DNA of 64,000 nt from Cyanobium sp. ATX 6F1 (GTDB taxonomy: Bacteria > Cyanobacteriota > Cyanobacteriia > PCC-6307 > Cyanobiaceae), in contig NZ_JAGQCS010000004.1 of the NCBI RefSeq assembly GCF_024346315.1, positions 1 to 64,000 of the forward strand, in the 5' to 3' direction. The position numbers and the translations under genes are program-made. The notes under the pieces are model-generated. The model saw nothing but the letters and a program-made list of their open reading frames with translations, was not told the DNA's origin and did no database searches. Each line of letters opens with the position of its first letter. The stretch's first letter is position 1. This document shows positions 8,440 to 16,732 of this stretch, in pieces.

Positions 8440-8994
8440 ATGCAAGACACCACAACCTTTACTTTTCCTGCCCATAACCCAGACGGCCAGCCAGCAGCCG
8501 CTACGTCATCTCCTGGCAACCAGAGAGTGCCCTGGTACCAGCAGTTCCGGCGAACTCAGATTGTTCAGACCCTCGAGGCCGTGCAGGACCTGATTGCCGT
8601 AGCACTCTGCGTGGGGCTGTTCTGCGTAATGGTGTTGGAGATGAAAGTGATCTTTACCGAGCTGCTCACAACCGCTGAATTCCACGGGATCACTGCCGAC
8701 ATTTTGTTCATTCTGATCTTGGTGGAATTGTTCCGGTTGCTGATCATTTACCTCCAGGAGCAAAGGGTCTCGATCACGGTGTCGGTTGAAGTTGCAATCG
8801 TGTCAGTGCTGCGGGAGGTGATCGTGCGTGGAGTACTTGAAACCGACTGGCACCAGACGTTGGCGGTGTGCTTGTTCTTGGCCACGATGGCAGGCCTGTT
8901 GGTCGTGAGAGTCTGGTTACCACCGACGTTCGTTGGGGTTGACCCGGAATCAAGAATGTCCCCTAAGCCCATGACAGGGCAGGAGCATTCCTAG
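8440..8994 (+). CDS. PsiE-family (phosphate-starvation-inducible) membrane protein
   Basis: The 184-residue product carries the four-helix PsiE domain: VQDLIAVALCVGLFCVMVLE, ITADILFILILVELFRLLII, then a short loop (YLQEQRVSITVSVEVAIVS) and LAVCLFLATMAGLLVVRVWL. PsiE is an inner-membrane protein of unknown mechanism; in E. coli its gene is in the Pho regulon. I chose the ATG at 8440 (MQDTTTF); a longer frame begins at 8323, but its extra residues are not protein-like. The ~45-residue hydrophilic N terminus is usual for cyanobacterial members. Confidence 0.8.
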   Translation: MQDTTTFTFPAHNPDGQPAAATSSPGNQRVPWYQQFRRTQIVQTLEAVQDLIAVALCVGLFCVMVLEMKVIFTELLTTAEFHGITADILFILILVELFRLLIIYLQEQRVSITVSVEVAIVSVLREVIVRGVLETDWHQTLAVCLFLATMAGLLVVRVWLPPTFVGVDPESRMSPKPMTGQEHS

Positions 8995-9218
8995 TGGGCC
9001 TCGGCTTGATGGAAGGGTTGGGCGTTACTACCACGACGTACGTCAGCGTTTCTGGTGACGTGTGCCCGCGTGCGGCGGGAACCCTGACGATTCACTCTCT
9101 CTCCCCCCTCTTCTTTCTGGATCACTCGCGGCTGGGACGCCTCCCCCCTGCAAGTGTTCCCCTACGGCTTCAAGCGGCCGGTAGCACCTCCCGTGCCCAG
9201 CTCAAGCCCTGGCGGACG

Positions 9219-11195
9219 TCAATCCCCAACGTGTTGCACCAGCCCCACGTCGAGGAGGTACCGCAGCACCAGGTACCCCGTCGAACCGAGCTGGTGTTCA
9301 GCCAAGAAGGCTTCCACCGCAGCTACGGGTTCCACAGACACCAGCCGTAGCGTCGACAGTTCTGTCAGGAGCCAACCCCAATCCAACGCGGGGTAGCGGT
9401 AGTCGTAGTGGTTGACCACGGCTCGGACGAGGTCGGCATCCAGTACACCTAGTACCCATTGCCGACTGGTTGCCTCAACACCACCAGCAGCAACCGCAGC
9501 AGTGGGGCCAACAGCCTGCACAGCAGCACCAGCATGGTCAGCGGTCACTACCGCACCAGCAGCTGCACCGTGGGTATCCACCGGCAGCCGCACGGGTCTT
9601 GCCGTCACCTTCGGAGGCACTGGGGCACGCTCCAGCTGGACGTAGTCCGGGTAGGCCGCCGTAAAGGCCGCCAAGTCAGCAAACATTGGATCACCCCACT
9701 GCGGGGCCACACAGGTGTGCTCGGCACGGGTGAGAGCCACGTACCGCAGATTGAGCTCCTCAACCGGCAACACCAGGGCCCCACGGAATCCTGTTGGTCC
9801 CCAAAGCTGGGGGGACAGAGTCGGGCCGTAGTCCCAACAAGCTGGGTAGTCAGTTGCACGCACCGACGATGCAGGCTCAGGCACGAAGACCACTGCAGGA
9901 AAATCGTCTGCCAGTTCCACCCGGCCGAATTCCAACCCTTTGGATTTGTGGGCCGTGGCCACGGCAACGTCAGCAGCAGCAGCGGTGTCGACTGCCAGGG
10001 TCTGCAGTTGGTGGATCTCCCCGGGGATTTCCCGCCAATTACGGTGCCGTTCGAGCAGACCTAACCAGGCCAGGAGATCACGGGAGTCCTGTTCGTGTGC
10101 GTAGGCCTCCAGTGCCGCGTAGCTCTGGAACCCGCGCAAAAACGGATCCTTCACGTCAGCAGTGGCTCCAACCCGTAGGCAGCAGACCTCCAGCAGCAGA
10201 TCCAACCGGTAACCGCTGATCCCGCCTACGAAATGGATGCGTTTGTGCTGGGTGACGAGTTCAACAGCGTGGGTGTACACCGCAGCGTTCCCACGGGCCA
10301 AGAACGCCGTCGTGCCCGTGGGTGCACCACGCCGTCCCCCGACCAGCTCACGGGTCTCCCGCTTGACCGACAGCAACCGGTTGGCGTCAGCTGCAATTCC
10401 AGCCCCAAAGCGGAAGCTTTCGGTGAGGTGCAGCAGTTGCCCGAGACCGGCGTCAGCCATGGCGTTAGTGGCGTACCGGAAGCTGTAGATCGACTGGTGC
10501 GGGTCTCCCACGAAGACTTTCGTGGCGGGTTGCCCCAGCACGACGGCCAACGTCACCGGATTGGAATCCTGGGCTTCGTCGAACAGGATCGTGTCGTACG
10601 GCAGTTGGGGACGGGTCAATTGGTAGACCTTTAAGTACCCCTCGTGAGTCATCGGCAGCCCGTGACCGGAATCCAGCTGCAACCGCCACAGCCGCTCCGC
10701 AGCCGCTAGGGCCACGGCGTTTTGCCGGGTCTGGTGCTGAGCAGCAAAGGCAACGAACTCCTCTGCAGCCGAGCAGTGCCATTGCACCAGCAGCTTGAGT
10801 GCCAGTGCGGCTTGCCCGAGTTCACCTGGTTCTTGGGGGTTGAGTCCCAGTGCCTTGGCGGCCTCGTCTGGTCGGACAGCACCCCGCAGCTTGTGCTGGT
10901 ACCGCCGACCGACAGCCTTGAAAGCAAGGGCATGGATCGTTGAGCAAGACACGTTGGCCGGGAATTTGCTGCCAGCCGCAGCTGCAATCGAGCGGTTGAA
11001 GGCCAGGTACAACATCCGCTTTGCGGGGCGGGCCAGGGCATACGCCTGCAGCACCGTGGTCTTGCCGGTGCCGGCAAAAGCCAGCACCCGGAGGTCACCG
11101 TTGGCGTCCACAACGGCCTGTTGTTCGTCCGTTAGTGGCGGCGGTGCGTGCGTTGGCAGCCGCCGGAGCAATTGTGTGGCGCGTGTGGTCGTCAT
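9219..11195 (-). CDS. SF1 UvrD/FBH1-like DNA helicase
   Basis: This 658-residue protein has the superfamily-1 motifs in order: Walker A FAGTGKTT near residue 45, the FBH1-like stretch MLYLAFNRSIAAAA, CSTIHALAFKAVGRRY (motif Ia), DEAQDSNP (Walker B), VFVGDPHQSIYSFR (motif III), and near the end YVALTRAEHTCV (motif VI). The similarity in wording is closer to FBH1/phage-type UvrD helicases than to chromosomal UvrD or PcrA. The C-terminal ~150 residues are extra and unrecognised. It would translocate 3'-5' on single-stranded DNA. It diverges from a putative HUH Rep gene across an 830-base spacer; rolling-circle replicons use such helicases, so the two may cooperate (inference). Confidence 0.8.
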   Translation of the reverse strand: MTTTRATQLLRRLPTHAPPPLTDEQQAVVDANGDLRVLAFAGTGKTTVLQAYALARPAKRMLYLAFNRSIAAAAGSKFPANVSCSTIHALAFKAVGRRYQHKLRGAVRPDEAAKALGLNPQEPGELGQAALALKLLVQWHCSAAEEFVAFAAQHQTRQNAVALAAAERLWRLQLDSGHGLPMTHEGYLKVYQLTRPQLPYDTILFDEAQDSNPVTLAVVLGQPATKVFVGDPHQSIYSFRYATNAMADAGLGQLLHLTESFRFGAGIAADANRLLSVKRETRELVGGRRGAPTGTTAFLARGNAAVYTHAVELVTQHKRIHFVGGISGYRLDLLLEVCCLRVGATADVKDPFLRGFQSYAALEAYAHEQDSRDLLAWLGLLERHRNWREIPGEIHQLQTLAVDTAAAADVAVATAHKSKGLEFGRVELADDFPAVVFVPEPASSVRATDYPACWDYGPTLSPQLWGPTGFRGALVLPVEELNLRYVALTRAEHTCVAPQWGDPMFADLAAFTAAYPDYVQLERAPVPPKVTARPVRLPVDTHGAAAGAVVTADHAGAAVQAVGPTAAVAAGGVEATSRQWVLGVLDADLVRAVVNHYDYRYPALDWGWLLTELSTLRLVSVEPVAAVEAFLAEHQLGSTGYLVLRYLLDVGLVQHVGD

Positions 11196-11332
11196 GGTTA
11201 GTAGATCAATGGGACAGGGCATGGTTTTCGAGCCACCCGTTCCCCTGCTGGGTGTCAGCTGCCGTGACTCCAGGGCAGCGGGGGATTAAGTCATTCCCAA
11301 AGGGGGGTGGGTGGTCAGAAACCACAAAATGA

Positions 11333-11480
11333 CCCCCTTTTCAGGGGGGCAAAAAATCTTGAAAGTCAGGAGTCGAACCCACAACACATGGCCTGTTTCC
11401 CCAGCAACCAACGGGGACAATCGTTCCGGGCTGGGAACTAGCCCCCGCGGGAAATGCCTGCTCAGCCGCTAACCCCTTTA
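11333..11480 (-). other. Structured minus-strand region with tRNA-like T-arm sequence
   Basis: Read on the minus strand, GTGGGTTCGACTCC (11369-11382) resembles a tRNA T-arm, but the T stem has a mismatch and wobbles and no acceptor or anticodon arm can be assembled. Nearby are complementary blocks TTCCCAGC and GCTGGGGAA, a GCTAA-AGGGG-TTAGC hairpin, and a CCCCC/GGGGG hairpin at 11333-11348 followed by ATTTTG. It could be a degenerate tRNA, an attachment-site relic or a non-coding RNA. Confidence 0.3.
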
Positions 11481-11519
11481 GCCGCAACATTTCTAAGCCC
11501 CACTAACCATCACCCCTTG

Positions 11520-12020
11520 CCATTCTATACACTTTGTGCTTACACTGTTTGAGTGGACCTCCACAGGTCACACCACCAGCACTGACAACACCGACACCAC
11601 CAACCCGCACGACGCCAGCTACCAAAACACATACCTCCCGCCGAACCGCAACCACCCAACGACGTAGCCCATAACTCTCTCAGCCACCACAACCTTCCAA
11701 CCACAGCCATACCCACAACACCTGACCCACACTGATCTCTGCCTGGAGTGCAGAACATCACTGGTCGGGCTGCAGGCACACGCGAGCCGCGTCAGTGGTG
11801 ATTGCTTTGCTGTGCCTGAGAGCAGGACCCAGATCAATACTCCATTACCAATTCATTCCACTCACTCCACCCACCACTCACTACTCCACTGCTACCACTA
11901 CCCACCACACCCACCACCACCGCATCTTTTTACCTGCTCGTTTTTCTTTTTTCCTTTTTTCCCACTTCCCAACCCACCACCAACCACCACCACGCCCCGT
12001 GCGTCCCTGTCCCCTGTCCC
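11520..12020. other. G-depleted, CAC-rich non-coding tract
   Basis: About 500 bases of + strand are almost devoid of G over long stretches and rich in CAC/CCA words, ending in a T/C-rich stretch (TTTTTCTTTTTTCCTTTTTT near 11940-11960). The strand asymmetry is extreme compared with the rest of the window. It sits between the helicase and the HUH-like Rep gene. No good gene is present. Confidence 0.7.
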
Positions 12021-12023
12021 CCC

Positions 12024-12689
12024 GTGTCGTACCGCTTCCACCAGACCAACACCAGCCCGCAACGCCAGGCCACCAGGGACTACCTGCAGTCGTACTTGGT
12101 CGACGGGTACCAACCTCGGTACCTCGTCACCCTGCATTACCGGTCACCCGCTGACGCCAATTGGGGCTCCAACCCCGCTGCCAGCACCTGGCAACAAACA
12201 CCCGCGTACAACTACTACACCCGCCGTAGAAACGACTACGACGCGGTCTCCCAGGACGCCACACACCTCAGGAATCTCCTGTTGGCCCGGTATTACCACG
12301 TGCCCACTCCCCGCCACTTGCGGCGGCTCGCCAGCCGCAACCGTGCCGCCGGTCACCCACCCCAGCCGTTGGTGCTGGTGTTCCACGAGCTCGGGTCCTT
12401 GCGTACCCAGTACCACTCACATCTGCTGCTGCCCCACCCACCCGGCACGGACCACACCGCGGGGTCACTCACCAGGGATCTCAACCACCACCTGCCGGCC
12501 CGAGCCAAATGCCTGTCCTGGCGGGGGATTCACGTGCGTGGCATTGCTGGCGGTACCGCTGCTTGTACTGCAGCAGACCTGGTCGGGGTGCTCGAACACC
12601 CGACTGCTGCTTTCTCGGTGGATTACCTCACCAAAGAAACCACGGGCCAGCACTTTTCGTTTGACCCAGTGGCGTCAGCTTTCACCTGA
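12024..12689 (+). CDS. Putative HUH endonuclease / rolling-circle Rep-like protein
   Basis: The 221-residue product is not a family I can name, but it shows the three ordered motifs of HUH Rep nucleases: motif I YLVTLHY (residues 33-39), the HUH motif YHSHLLLP (H131-S-H133), and a Y-x-x-K motif DYLTKE (Y201, K204). In such proteins the two histidines bind the metal and the tyrosine attacks DNA at the nick site. The start is a GTG with no obvious ribosome-binding site, after a pyrimidine-rich leader. Its neighbour is a divergent SF1 helicase. Replication initiator, relaxase or transposase-like roles are all possible. Confidence 0.5.
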   Translation: MSYRFHQTNTSPQRQATRDYLQSYLVDGYQPRYLVTLHYRSPADANWGSNPAASTWQQTPAYNYYTRRRNDYDAVSQDATHLRNLLLARYYHVPTPRHLRRLASRNRAAGHPPQPLVLVFHELGSLRTQYHSHLLLPHPPGTDHTAGSLTRDLNHHLPARAKCLSWRGIHVRGIAGGTAACTAADLVGVLEHPTAAFSVDYLTKETTGQHFSFDPVASAFT

Positions 12690-12978
12690 GCCCACCCCCG
12701 GCAGCGGTTTGTAGAGACTCCCCTGTTTCCCCTGTTTCCCCAGTTGGCCGCCTGGTTACCCACCCCTGGCTCCGTTTGCTACGACTGACCTGCGGGGCCG
12801 TGCAGACTGCCTTTGGTAAAAGGGGAATAGGGGAGCAGGGGAATCCAGAAACCCCAACTACGACACAGCAAGCACCTCCAGTGGTCCTGTTGGTTGTGCT
12901 TCTTGACCAGCTGGGCCACCCGCAATCTCTGCCAGCACGCAATGGTGATGGCACCATGGAACAGCTAGCCGCAGGCCA

Positions 12979-13491
12979 ATGAAGAACTACGCCTTCCTCT
13001 TACTGATGGCTTTTGCATTGGTGGCCTCCCCCTTGCATGGCCATGCCAAGGAAACAGTCAACCTGCTGACCACCAAGCAAGTCCAGCAGCTCATCCGTTT
13101 ACCAATACCAGTGGTGGTCCCGGTTGATACACCCGTTAGTTTTCGTGTGACTCGGGTTGACGCTGAGACAGGCAAGTACGCCAATGGTGACGACGACTCG
13201 GGTTACAACATCGACTACCGCAATAACAGCCAAACTTGCTTTACCGTGGCCTCTAGCCAGTCAGGTCCTCGTGGCCTGCAGCAGGTTGGACAGGTAGCAA
13301 CCGCGTTTGGGAGGATCAAGATCTACACCGAATCCCCTAGCCCAGCGGGTGCCAACAATTTCGCTGCTTTCATTCCAGTGGTGGGCAATCCTCTGCTGCT
13401 TACGCCTGGTTATGGAAAGCCCGACTGCAAGTCACTTGGCCAGGCAGAGTTCGAACGAGTTCTGCGGTCAATTGTGGTTCTGAAGAAGTAG
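12979..13491 (+). CDS. Exported hypothetical protein
   Basis: The 170-residue product has a clear signal peptide: MKNY, then AFLLLMAFALVASPLHG and an HAKE junction at about residue 24. The mature domain is beta-rich (TPVSFRVTRVDAETGKYAN, GRIKIYTESPSP) with two cysteines about 75 residues apart. I recognise no family. It stands alone between spacers of about 290 and 155 bases. Confidence 0.6.
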   Translation: MKNYAFLLLMAFALVASPLHGHAKETVNLLTTKQVQQLIRLPIPVVVPVDTPVSFRVTRVDAETGKYANGDDDSGYNIDYRNNSQTCFTVASSQSGPRGLQQVGQVATAFGRIKIYTESPSPAGANNFAAFIPVVGNPLLLTPGYGKPDCKSLGQAEFERVLRSIVVLKK

Positions 13492-13646
13492 CTGCCCAGG
13501 CGGTGCTGACGCCTGAGTGGTGCTGATAGAAACCGCTAAAGTGATGTCATGATCCTCCTCACATGCACCGCTGAAGACTTGTTGTCGCTGATGGCAGCTT
13601 CGTCCTGGTTGTATGTTCATAAGCACTTGCCCACCGAGCTCCTGAA

Positions 13647-14159
13647 ATGACGACTTCAAAGAAGGGGACACTCAATGAGGTCGGCATGGCAGGAGAGTTC
13701 CATGTCCTAGCTCAGCTACTCCAGCGTGGATACAGTGCCCATCCCACTCTTGGTAACACGAAGGGGATGGACATCCTCGTTGTTGATCAGGAGACAGGCC
13801 ACATGCTTAAGGTGGAGGTCAAAACCGCATCCGACGCCATGCGGGCTCCCACCAAGCGCCTCTGGTGGTGTTGGACTCTTTCCAGCAGAGCTGAGCAGAT
13901 CGGAGCCCCGAATCTCGTCTACTGTTTCGTCCATCTGGGTGAAGTCGGCACCCTACCCCGCTTTTTTTTGGTGCCCAGTGAGGTGGTCGCGGAGCAATGC
14001 TCTCGAGAGCATCGTGAATGGATTGCCGCTGGGCCAGAGGATAGGCGGACAACTCGAACGGACACCGCTATCCGCAATTTCTGGTTCTACAACGATGAAA
14101 ACAATTATGAGAACAATTGGGAGGTCCTGCGGTGCAAGCTGGAGGACCGCACCGCATGA
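13647..14159 (+). CDS. PD-(D/E)XK nuclease-like protein
   Basis: The 170-residue product has the restriction-endonuclease-like core. Helix 1 carries GEFHVLAQLLQRGY (E17), followed by KGMDILVVD (D42) and LKVEVKTAS (E57, K59). This is the E...D...ExK arrangement seen in small Holliday-junction-resolvase-like and restriction-type nucleases. After residue 65 there is a tryptophan-rich segment (RLWWCWTL) and a PRFFLVPSEVV stretch, as in DUF4365/endonuclease-like proteins. It is the first gene of a four-gene cassette; its stop overlaps the next start (ATGA). Confidence 0.7.
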   Translation: MTTSKKGTLNEVGMAGEFHVLAQLLQRGYSAHPTLGNTKGMDILVVDQETGHMLKVEVKTASDAMRAPTKRLWWCWTLSSRAEQIGAPNLVYCFVHLGEVGTLPRFFLVPSEVVAEQCSREHREWIAAGPEDRRTTRTDTAIRNFWFYNDENNYENNWEVLRCKLEDRTA

Positions 14160-14605
14160 ATGCGCCCCCATGGCTGCTTGAACAGACAAACCAAGCCGTC
14201 TACACTAAGTGGCTGTTCCGCAAGGCCGCTGCTCTGCACAGGCGTGACAAGAAGCGTGGTAGCAAGTCCACTCGTGCTGAGTATGTTCAAGCCATCCATA
14301 AGGCTGTTGTCAAATCTAACGGTGTCGATCATTGGACTGGCGAAAGACTTCACTGGAACCTGATCGGGACTTACGACAACACGGAATCGAAGAAAGGCCG
14401 TAGTGCCTACAAGCGGGATTTCAATCTGCTACCCACGATCGACCACCGCATTGCCAATGCCGAGCCAGACTTTGTGATCTGCGGGTGGGGGATGAATGAT
14501 GCCAAGCACGACATGACTCCGCACCAGATGTACGAGCTATGTCAGGCCTTTATCAAGCACAATCGAGACAACCCCGACTGCGTAGCTCAGGAGTCGAGGT
14601 CTTGA
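14156..14605 (+). CDS. HNH-like hypothetical protein, second gene of the cassette
   Basis: The 149-residue product starts at an ATG that overlaps the nuclease stop (ATGA). The N-terminal half is helical and basic (KWLFRKAAALHRRDKKRGSK). The second half, DHWTGERLHWNLI, then FNLLPTIDH (H97) and FVICGWGMNDAKHD (N114, H118), resembles the His...Asn...His order of HNH-type nucleases, without visible zinc-knuckle CxxC pairs. The nuclease assignment is therefore tentative. Tight coupling to a PD-(D/E)XK gene supports a DNA-related job. Confidence 0.5.
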   Translation: MNAPPWLLEQTNQAVYTKWLFRKAAALHRRDKKRGSKSTRAEYVQAIHKAVVKSNGVDHWTGERLHWNLIGTYDNTESKKGRSAYKRDFNLLPTIDHRIANAEPDFVICGWGMNDAKHDMTPHQMYELCQAFIKHNRDNPDCVAQESRS

Positions 14606-14802
14606 GCACGTTCGCCCATGCCCAGCAGCAATTCGCGCTTCAGCTACCCCACACCGAAACGGCCAGACGGTTGCGGAAGCTGTACGAATCCGCGACAGAT
14701 CCAAAAGAACGCGAAATGATTGGGTGGAGCTTTGAGTCAGTCATGGTGACATGCCCCTTAGGTGAGGTTGGACAGATGCGGGAGGCTTGGGAGGGATGTT
14801 GA
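14602..14802 (+). CDS. Small helical protein, third gene of the cassette
   Basis: The 66-residue frame begins at TTG (14602), which overlaps the previous stop as TTGA, and ends 7 bases inside the next gene. The product is helical and charged (TETARRLRKLYESATDPKEREMIGW) with no recognised domain. An ATG at 14539 exists, but the additional residues overlap the previous gene heavily. Position and overlaps argue that it is a genuine coupled member of the operon. Confidence 0.5.
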   Translation: MSTFAHAQQQFALQLPHTETARRLRKLYESATDPKEREMIGWSFESVMVTCPLGEVGQMREAWEGC

Positions 14803-15581
14803 TTCGCTATACCGCTACCAGCAACCTTGGCACCATTGATACCGTCGACCTATACCACCAGCTCGCTGATGGCGTGCCGTGCAGCCCAGGTTCAATTCGA
14901 CCTGAGTTTGTTCTCTACCAGGACAAGAACTTAAAGGCAGTGTGGGCGCCGTTTGACCACATCAACAGCAGCGCCAGGATTGCACTTGTAGGCATCACTC
15001 CTGGCTGGACACAGGCACAGACCGCTTATTCCGTTGCCAAGCAGGCACTCGCGGAAGGTTTGGACTACAGCACAGCTTGCAAACAAGCCCACTCACAGGC
15101 AGCTTTTGTTGGGTCGATGCGGACAAATCTAGTCAAGATGCTTGATCAGCTCGGGGTCAACAAGGCGTTCAACATCCAGACCACCGGTGACATTCTCGGG
15201 AAGCCTGATCCCCGCGTGCATGCAACATCCGCGTTGCGTTACCCCGTGTTTTGCCACAAGAGCAGGGAGTGGAAGAACTACGGGGGGCATCAGCCAGACG
15301 CACTCAGCATTGGTTTCTTTCAGACCATGCTGGACACGCTGCTAACAGAAGAACTTGCCTCGCTGCCTGCCGGGTTGTTGATTGTGCCCCTGGGGATTGC
15401 TGTTGAACGGTTCGTCAACTACGCCCTGCGTGACCGCCAACTGCATGCCACGATCTTGCAGGGCTTTCCCCATCCATCAGGCGCCAACACAGGCAGGCCC
15501 GCCCAATTCGAGGCCAACAGGGAAGCGTTAAGCCATGCGGTTGCCGATTGGAAGGAATCGTCCTTGATGCAATCAACCTGA
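14796..15581 (+). CDS. Uracil-DNA-glycosylase-fold-like protein, fourth gene of the cassette
   Basis: The 261-residue product has two motifs in the order and spacing of the UDG superfamily: RIALVGITPGW (G66-I-T-P-G70), comparable with GINPG of MUG/TDG or GMNPG of SMUG1, and FPHPSGAN (H226-P-S), comparable with the DNA-intercalating motif 2. The usual catalytic Asn or Asp in motif 1 is a Thr here, so activity or substrate may differ. The start overlaps the end of the small gene. A base-excising or base-sensing partner for the two nuclease-like proteins is the natural inference. Confidence 0.55.
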   Translation: MLIRYTATSNLGTIDTVDLYHQLADGVPCSPGSIRPEFVLYQDKNLKAVWAPFDHINSSARIALVGITPGWTQAQTAYSVAKQALAEGLDYSTACKQAHSQAAFVGSMRTNLVKMLDQLGVNKAFNIQTTGDILGKPDPRVHATSALRYPVFCHKSREWKNYGGHQPDALSIGFFQTMLDTLLTEELASLPAGLLIVPLGIAVERFVNYALRDRQLHATILQGFPHPSGANTGRPAQFEANREALSHAVADWKESSLMQST

Positions 15582-15616
15582 GCTCACAAATAATGTAGCT
15601 TCAGTCTTGTGAGCTC
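15580..15616. repeat. Inverted repeat between convergent genes
   Basis: GAGCTCACAA (15580-15589) and TTGTGAGCTC (15607-15616) are perfect reverse complements around a 17-base loop. The dyad spans exactly the gap between the cassette's last stop codon and the cyAbrB stop codon, so it probably acts as a two-way terminator or RNA 3'-end structure. Confidence 0.6.
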
Positions 15617-15986
15617 ACTCCTCCTCGTCGGTGGCACCCAAAGGCACCAGGCGGATCTGCTTCTTGCCCAGCTTGATTTCAAACTCGTCCCCAGGCTTCA
15701 GGTCGAGGAGTGACGTGTAGGCCTTACCCACCATGAGGTTGCCGTTGAACTGGACTTTGGTGGCATAAGAAAGGTTCCGACCAGCCTTGCTTGCCAGTTG
15801 GCCGGCCTTGTCACCAAAGCTCGTGCCCTTGGCGGCCAGCAGTGCTTCGTAGAACGCGGTGTAGTTCAAGCGTTCGGTGCCGTTTTTCTTGGCAGTGACG
15901 TACCCAGTGGCCCTGACCAGGACCGACTTGCTGGCCTCTCCCAGTTCTTTGATCTTGGCCAGGAGCTCCGTACCGGTCAATGCCAT
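15615..15986 (-). CDS. Cyanobacterial AbrB-like (cyAbrB) transcription regulator
   Basis: The 123-residue product begins MALTGTELLAKIKELGEASKS, the conserved cyAbrB N-terminal region, continues with LVRATGYVTAKKNGTERLNY, and ends with the swapped-hairpin AbrB DNA-binding part (NLMVGKAYTSLLDLKPGDEF, IKLGKKQIRLVP). In cyanobacteria cyAbrB proteins set carbon/nitrogen balance and other genes, with the AbrB fold at the C terminus. The start at 15986 matches the family; the open frame runs upstream without support. A second copy is at 16733-17104 and a broken third at 24548-24820. Confidence 0.9.
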   Translation of the reverse strand: MALTGTELLAKIKELGEASKSVLVRATGYVTAKKNGTERLNYTAFYEALLAAKGTSFGDKAGQLASKAGRNLSYATKVQFNGNLMVGKAYTSLLDLKPGDEFEIKLGKKQIRLVPLGATDEEE

Positions 15987-16089
15987 GGCAAGTGCAACAC
16001 GTTCAGCACAAGCTACACCGTCACTTCCGCCCCTAAAAGCTCGTAGTTCCTCCTCGGCTGCTGCAAGGTTGCGACTGAATATGACCCGC

Positions 16090-16560
16090 TCAACTGTTGA
16101 GTCCGCGCATCTGCCAGTACACCACTGTTTCAACCGGACTCCACAGGAGGTAGGGGAACAGCAACCAGCCAGACACCGCTGCATCTATTCCAACCGCATC
16201 CACCAGCGTCACCGCCAGCACCCACCCCACAACACCTAGAACCACACCGCACAAGAGCCGCCGGGTATAGCCGATCAGCCACGTGCGTCCCACCAGAACC
16301 AGCAGTAATCCCGCATACCCAACCATCAACCCCCAACTCCGACTGGCCTCCCAGCACAGCAATGCTGACGCGTACCAGCAGGCATAGATCCCAAGCCAGA
16401 TCAAGGGGATCCAACGCTCGAAGCTCAGCCAAGCAGGCCGATGCAGACGCAGATACCAATCAGCATCCACCCGCGACAGCCGCAGGGCCCAGAAAACAGC
16501 ACCCATTACAGCCAGGATCACCAACCAGGCAGGCAAGGGCATCGTTTCCGCGGGTTTCAT
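16090..16560 (-). CDS. TspO/MBR-family-like membrane protein
   Basis: The 156-residue product has five predicted membrane helices and the tryptophan- and proline-rich pattern of TspO: LHRPAWLSFERWIPLIWLGI, WYASALLCWEA, and a last helix LLFPYLLWSPVETVVYWQM. TspO proteins bind porphyrins and related ligands and are linked to tetrapyrrole and stress responses. The start ATG at 16560 (MKPAETM) gives the expected length; the upstream extension is not protein-like. It lies on the same strand between two cyAbrB genes, with gaps of about 100 and 170 bases. Confidence 0.7.
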   Translation of the reverse strand: MKPAETMPLPAWLVILAVMGAVFWALRLSRVDADWYLRLHRPAWLSFERWIPLIWLGIYACWYASALLCWEASRSWGLMVGYAGLLLVLVGRTWLIGYTRRLLCGVVLGVVGWVLAVTLVDAVGIDAAVSGWLLFPYLLWSPVETVVYWQMRGLNS

Positions 16561-16732
16561 CAGCTTGGCTGATTCACCCCACCTTTGCTGCTGCTCGACA
16601 GTACCCACACCAGCCGTGTGCAAAGGACAGGCAAGCGGCGGCACCCTGCTTCCCCGAACGGGTAGGCCAGCACGTGCAACTGGACTGACCTACCCGCTTA
16701 GTGGTGTGTCTTTCGTCAAGCCACCTGGCCGA

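Larger units (their letters stand above)
11392..12743. repeat. 13-bp direct repeats flanking the HUH-like gene
   Basis: CCTGTTTCCCCAG occurs at 11392-11404 and again at 12731-12743, on either side of the G-poor tract and the Rep-like gene. At the right copy CCCCTGTTT is itself repeated in tandem (12719-12742), and G-rich near-complementary blocks (GGGGAGCAGGGG and neighbours) lie at about 12820-12843, giving a potential long hairpin with a ~75-base loop. Confidence 0.5.

Noticed and set aside
11812-12714. 300-codon frame on the + strand overlapping the HUH-like gene
   Set aside because: It begins inside the low-G tract, is dominated by P, T, S and H, and has no domain; the frame starting at 12024 carries the ordered HUH motifs.
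14539-14601. Longer start for the third cassette gene
   Set aside because: The ATG at 14539 would overlap the HNH-like gene by 67 bases; the TTG that overlaps the stop by four bases fits the coupling seen at the other junctions.
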